A program made the translations under genes and the position numbers. Shown piece after piece: positions 59,401-64,000 of a stretch of DNA of 64,000 nt (positions are counted from its first letter, which is position 1; each line of letters opens with the position of its first letter). The notes below the pieces were generated by a model, which was not told the origin of the DNA, searched no databases, and worked only from the letters and a program-made list of their open reading frames with translations. The stretch comes from Trichuris trichiura (lineage: Eukaryota; Nematoda; Enoplea; Trichinellida; Trichuridae): assembly GCA_037903355.1 (NCBI GenBank), contig JBAJFE010000038.1, forward strand, positions 186,001-250,000, written 5' to 3'.

Positions 59401-59736
59401 TTATTGGCAAGGCGAATGAAAGGTTACTCCTTTGGTGGAAATCAGTACTTCCGCATAAAAGACACGTTCGACAAAACCGGTAAAACTCACGTACGTTGAT
59501 TATTTTTGCTTTATGCATGTGAAAACGACCTCACTTTGCAGTTAGTTGGTTCGCCATTGGTTTGTCGTCATAACGGACTGTGGACGCTGTACGGCATTAA
59601 TGTCCCTGGTCTGGCCAAGAAAAGGCGCTCCACTTTTATAGAACTTTACGATAAATTAAATTCGATACAGGATGAAGTGCAATTACCGGTTGGAAGTAAT
59701 ACTACCCATTCAACGTCAATTGAGCATCTGGAGTAA
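56402..59736 (+). CDS. Secreted S1 (trypsin-fold) protease homologue, catalytically dead; possible pseudogene
   Basis: A chymotrypsin-fold protein with a basic signal sequence (MRRLFRRRQLLYAVFFSLVIF; exon 56402-56476). Next come 56827-57042 and 57182-57247 (a 94-residue pro-region) and 57433-57656 (GCGRS, NHPWMALL and CPSILIP, corresponding to the trypsin start and Cys42 region). The exon at about 57936-58265 keeps the Asp102 strand (DDVAFVFF, YVKPVCLP, ALTGW). Another at about 58319-58430 has LPDDC..LACS and HCYG. The final exon 59542-59736 reads LVGSPLVCRHNGLWTLYG. The catalytic His motif TAAHC is TSSWC here, and GDSGGP is replaced by GLVGSP-like sequence, so His57, Asp194 and Ser195 are gone. 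The first four exons join in phase. The junctions around exons 5 and 6 do not close with the sites I can see, so there are missed small exons or the gene is decaying. Confidence 0.68.
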
Positions 59737-61996
59737 ACTTTAACTGCCACAGCTTAACAAAGCAATTCCCTTTTTAATATATCACCATTTTGGTTGAGAA
59801 AGTAATGCGAATAGAAGCGTCAGATGAGATCTTGCAATGTTTTTGTTCAGGATTTGACCACCCGCTGCAGCGTTCTCCCTATCATGTTAGAACAGTGTAC
59901 CATCCCATTCAAACCGGTGATTCGCAGTCAATGACGTCACCTCTTGCATACTGTTAGTCTGTACTCCAGCGGTAATTAATTCTGGATTATTTTTGTTGGT
60001 CAACCTTATCTCTAGATTTAAGAAATAAAGTTTTCAACTACCGTTTATCCTTTTCCATTTTACGGTTTTTATGATCTCAGAAAGCACGGGTAAGACGGTG
60101 AAACACGACCACTGTCTCGGTAGTGTTAAATGTCAATGGCCTTCGGCAACTCACATCGAATAAAAAGCAACAATAAAAAGCAGTTTAATGCGCGGGCTTT
60201 CAAACAGGTTAAACAAGACAGATGGGAAAGACGAAATACATTTAAAACGATTAGTCGAGCGGCCAGTACACCTTTGTCTCTTGCAGGATCTTTTCAAATG
60301 GACCTTCACAGCGTTGCAGCTCTCGACGCCATATTAGCTCGCAGAGATGTCTCGAGCACAGCTCTGTAAGTTCCGCGAAAAACCGCATCGCTGTGGCATT
60401 CTTCATCGTTGGGAAACTGTCATACGGATTCCCCTAGACAGAAAGGTGCCTGTAGGCTTCTAAATAGTATCTTACATTCTACAACCTTCCTGAACAGCTA
60501 GGGTCCGCAAGTGTTAAAGTTCTTAGACGTTCTGCGAAACGCGGTACTAAGCTTTTTCCAAGATCTTTTCTGTTGTGCTGAATAGTGCGTCATCACTAAA
60601 GAAATGATCGCACTTGCTGTTACGTTGTCTAACTTGTTACGCAGCATTATACATAACGCTTTCCCGCGCGTTCCCATTTCGTGCAAAAACGTTACAAGTC
60701 CCAAACATTCCTCTTAGCCTAATGACAATCCAGGCACAGCTGAGAATGCTTCTCAACACACGGAAAAGCAGACCGCTGATCCCGCGCATTTGCAAATGTT
60801 TAGAGCAGTTCGCGGGTGGTTTCAGTGCTTCTAAAGGCATTGTACTTCCCATAAAGTGAAGAGCAGAGTAAGATACAATGCACCGACACTATATCGACAA
60901 AACGATTTAATTTCTGTTCGCATTAAAAATTATCTGATTATAGGATCATTTTTGTTACAAACAGGGATTAAACCAGTTTATCAATATACTACATCGACCT
61001 GTTATGAAGATCTACATCTTCAAAATGCATCGACGCTGAAAGTCCTGTAGCATGTAAAGACGAGTTGGATCACATAAATTCGGATGAAGAATATCTGCTG
61101 GACCAAATATTAAACGTCAATGAAACGAACTTGTTCTGGTTGCATTGAACAGTGAGTGCCGAATGCAAGCTTGTTACGTAAGCAGTGGGATGCGCCAGTA
61201 GATGTCAATACACATTCCTAACTCCGGATACATTTTTAGCAGTTTCACAGAAACATGATGAAACAGGACGCTTATCACTGGCTTCGTTTTTCTGGATGTA
61301 GCTCACCGTACTTTCAGTGACGTCGTAACCGCGGGCTACAACCGCGAAGTTCTTTAACGAAGCACATCCAACAATTTTACATTTTTTTAGTGTCATAATA
61401 GCCTTTGGCCTCTTACAACTTTCTTGGATGCTTTGAGAGGTGCACGGGGTTCGAGTCACGTAAGAGTTTGTAGAAAATGCAAGTCTTTGTTCCCATCAGC
61501 CTCACAGCAACAGTAGGAGAAGTAAAATTACGTACTACAAACATAACTATGGTTTAGGCTTAAGCTTGAATCACAAAGGGAACAGAAAAACACGCGAATT
61601 CGTGAAACCGCGAGTTCAAAAACGCGAACTCTCAGGGTACAAATGTGTTTCCTCCGTTCTCTTCCTTTTATGCATATTTCTCATTTGTAACAACTCCTAC
61701 GACAAAAACTACACAGAATTTCTTAAAATGCAGTTGAGTACGGGATGTCACTTCGTCACTGTGCATACCTGAAGTTCATGTGCGTCAACACAATACGAAT
61801 TGAAAAATAAACGTGCGCTACAGAATGACAGGCATCGACTGTTTACCTTAACCTGTTTCGCTACGCGGTAGCCTGTGCAAAAAATTTTTGTAACTGCGCT
61901 AACCAAGGTTTCATGAATACAGCACCTATGAAATGCATAATAAGATCTGTCATTTTTTCGAAACAGAATATTGGCTACAAGTGGAAAAGAAGCAAA
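59737..61996. other. Intergenic, nothing recognised
   Basis: Between the protease homologue and the convergent DUSP11 gene. A Lys/Arg-rich frame at 60130-60369 has no recognisable domain. No repeat boundary was identified. Confidence 0.45.
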
Positions 61997-62578
61997 TTAA
62001 AAGAAAAGTTGATCAGTTGATGGGTCAGCACGGAGAATATCCTCAACAAGGTATTGACGATCAAATTTGTGGCTACGAGACATTTCAAACTGACGAATTA
62101 CTTCTTCAGCGTTCCAACCTTCACACTGAACTAAATATTTACAGATGAAATAACCCGCACGGTTAACCCCATGAGTACAGTGCACACAAATGACCGATTC
62201 ATCATCGGCCGAATATTTCCAAATCTTCTTGAATCCCTTAACTTTCTCCGCGAAAGCAATACGCAATTCGACACAGGGCACTGAGCCACCACCAGGAGTC
62301 ATAATTTTCACATATTCAATGTTCATCGTTGAAAAGACCTGTGGGTCATAGTAACGGTTCGTAGCAGTTAGATCAATCACCATTCTCACTGTGTGCCCCT
62401 TGTTGCTGATTTTTTCAACTAACTCCTGCGGTGTATAGGAAAAGTCAGGGGATGGTAGCAGCGCACATAAGCGATCACTCAATGGAGTTTTCGACGCTAT
62501 GAAAGGTGTACCTGGGATACGGTCACCAAGTTTTGTGTAGTTCATCCAGCCATCGGGAATGCCTCCTTTCTTTGGCAT
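61997..62578 (-). CDS. DUSP11: RNA 5'-triphosphatase/diphosphatase PIR-1 (DUSP11-like)
   Basis: 193-residue member of the PIR-1/DUSP11 branch of the cysteine phosphatases, which removes phosphates from RNA 5' ends; in Caenorhabditis the orthologue acts with Dicer. Family blocks appear in order: IPDGWMNYTKLGDRIPGTPFIASKTPL (split here: residues 7-16, 17-33), the helix LVEKI, VIDLTATNRYY (68-78), and the P-loop VHCTHGVNRAGY (132-143) with catalytic Cys134 and Arg140. The C-terminal helix pair ends RSHKFDRQYLVEDIL (168-182). The length is that of the bare catalytic domain. The whole protein is one uninterrupted exon, unlike all its multi-exon neighbours except NDUFC2. The start is the only ATG before the conserved block. 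Confidence 0.92.
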   Translation of the reverse strand: MPKKGGIPDGWMNYTKLGDRIPGTPFIASKTPLSDRLCALLPSPDFSYTPQELVEKISNKGHTVRMVIDLTATNRYYDPQVFSTMNIEYVKIMTPGGGSVPCVELRIAFAEKVKGFKKIWKYSADDESVICVHCTHGVNRAGYFICKYLVQCEGWNAEEVIRQFEMSRSHKFDRQYLVEDILRADPSTDQLFF

Positions 62579-64000
62579 TTAATAGATTGACGGGCAAGCC
62601 TAAACGCGAAATAAATTTATAACTTATTCTCCTAAACACGCAGTTCAGCTACCAACAAAACTTTTGCAAGAAAAAACAGAATCGGCAACGTTACTGATTA
62701 ATGTTAGGAATGCAAGTACAATAAGGTAAATTGGATACATGCAGGTTAGAACAATGGCAAGCATATCTTCAAGGAGAGTAAGTCATAGTGAACAAGAAAC
62801 AAATCATCTAAATTATGTATGCTTGGGGTTTTAATTTCTTGCCAGTATACATAGCAAACTACTATCCTCATACGCAATTTTTTTATAAAACACAACTTAA
62901 GCATCTCAAACCTATTAAATGTGAATTTTGTAACAACGTTACTTGCTTGTTCTTCTTGGTAATGATTTCGTATGAAGTGGGACATTTCATGGCAGATCCG
63001 TTCCGGTAGGTTTAGGTTGTGGCACAGGCTTACACCCGTGTCCGACTGGAATAATGTGAAGCAAGCCCTCGCATCTTTCCCAGGACTACAGCGCCATGGT
63101 TAGCCTTGGCTTGATTAAAGTGAGCAAATTCTCACGTCGCTCTTGGAATGAGCTGTCCCTGCTTTAGCCAGGGTGGATCCTACTTCGCTGGTTGGTATTT
63201 TATTTTGATTTTAAACGCTTTTTGTAGATGTAGCTCCTAGTTATATCTCGTCTTCAGCAGTCAGTTTAGCAATATCCAGTTTAGGACTCGTGCTTGCATG
63301 ATCGAGCAATGCCAAAATTACTATGTTTGCACCTTCCAATGCTAATGTGCACTAATCTCTTCATGATTTCCGCACCAATAGCAACAAGCGGTGACTTAAC
63401 CTTTGATATCAGCGCTGAGAAACAGATGAAATTGTAAGTCATTACCTGCTTTGCTTTCTTTAGTAGACTCTGACGGCGAAGTAGTATTAATTAACAGATG
63501 ACATTTTTCTGTTTCGCGATAGTCTCGTGTAACTAGAACCGTCTCAACTTCTGGCAATGCGTCTTTCGTGCCCTGTACTAAATAAACCGCATCTCAGCCT
63601 ACAATTTGCTCTGCCTTGCCGGTTTTGGTAAACGAGATGGCATTTGCATTCATTATTTTTAATTAACAAAGGGTGCTGATTTGTTATGCTGTTCCTACAT
63701 TCTATGTCTTTTCATGTGTTTGCGACGACAAACTTTTCACACGCAATACTTCTAGCAAGTGATTTTCCAGCCACTTTTTTATGCGCACTTCCACTTCAAC
63801 AGCCTGTATCGTTTGTGTTTACCTTTTTTGGGCAACGCAAACGGCACATACTTTGTGAAAAATTCACGATGCCTTGCCATGTTGAGGACAAACAGCATAG
63901 GATTTCCAGCTGAGCATATGCAGTCTTCGTCAAATAAGGCCGGGCTGAGCGTCCCCCTCATTTGCGATAAAAATGTATATATATATACGATAGCCAGAGA
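62579..64000. other. Upstream of DUSP11 to window end, nothing recognised
   Basis: Only short AT-rich frames without motifs were seen. A TATATATATA run lies at 63976-63986. Any promoter for DUSP11 would be in the first part of this stretch, but no specific element was recognised. Confidence 0.4.

Noticed and set aside
60130..60369. 79-codon Lys/Arg-rich frame as a gene
   Set aside because: No recognisable family, no clear splice partners or promoter; insufficient support.
61440..61465. tRNA B-box-like GGGTTCGAGTCACG
   Set aside because: No matching A box, acceptor stem or anticodon arm could be drawn in the preceding 60 bp.
1..64000. CRISPR arrays, rRNA genes, bacterial operon features
   Set aside because: No regularly spaced direct repeats, rRNA similarity or prokaryotic signals were seen; the window is eukaryotic.

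Overview
This looks like a piece of a nematode chromosome. The genes are eukaryotic, with mostly 45-60 nt introns and a few multi-kilobase introns full of transposons. The gene set fits: a GON-1/ADAMTS-type protein with a long thrombospondin array and a C-terminal GON domain, Bicaudal-D, a PIR-1/DUSP11 phosphatase, and secreted saposin-B and pseudo-protease genes. An enoplean (Dorylaimia, whipworm-like) parasite is my best guess, but that is inference from style and gene content, not from a marker. All exon models below were assembled by hand from protein similarity, GT/GC-AG splice sites and reading-frame phase; unless stated otherwise the phases close exactly.

Layout. 898-12539 (+): 3' part of a gon-1/ADAMTS9-20-like gene (15 TSP1 repeats, then a GON domain; 5' end outside the window), with a 5.4-kb intron holding a decayed Tigger transposon and a hAT MITE. 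16562-16975 (+): complex I subunit NDUFC2. 18495-21320: an intact Penelope-like retroelement (RT plus GIY-YIG) bounded by identical 59-bp inverted arms and carrying a hammerhead-like RNA core. 22166-24246 (-): a squid-type two-RRM hnRNP. 24583-35019 (+): Bicaudal-D, divergent from the hnRNP across about 340 bp, with a 7.5-kb repeat-filled intron. 35439-38700 (+): EEF1AKMT2/METTL10-type eEF1A lysine methyltransferase. 38872-40742, 44107-45450 and 49873-51141 (all -): three paralogous secreted proteins, each with three saposin-B domains and nearly the same exon plan. 56402-59736 (+): a secreted trypsin-fold protein that has lost catalytic residues and may be a pseudogene. 61997-62578 (-): single-exon DUSP11/PIR-1 RNA phosphatase.

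The rest is repeat-rich: Tigger/pogo copies and TA-flanked MITEs, a hAT MITE, inverted-repeat (foldback) elements, and at least seven dispersed relics of the Penelope terminal module with a CTGANGA-stem-GAAA core. Several of these inverted-repeat elements are followed outward by a conserved short ATG-led motif (MK-x3-P-x2-RH-x-[VI]-F) that I cannot assign. Three GC-AG introns lie within 13 kb in two neighbouring genes.
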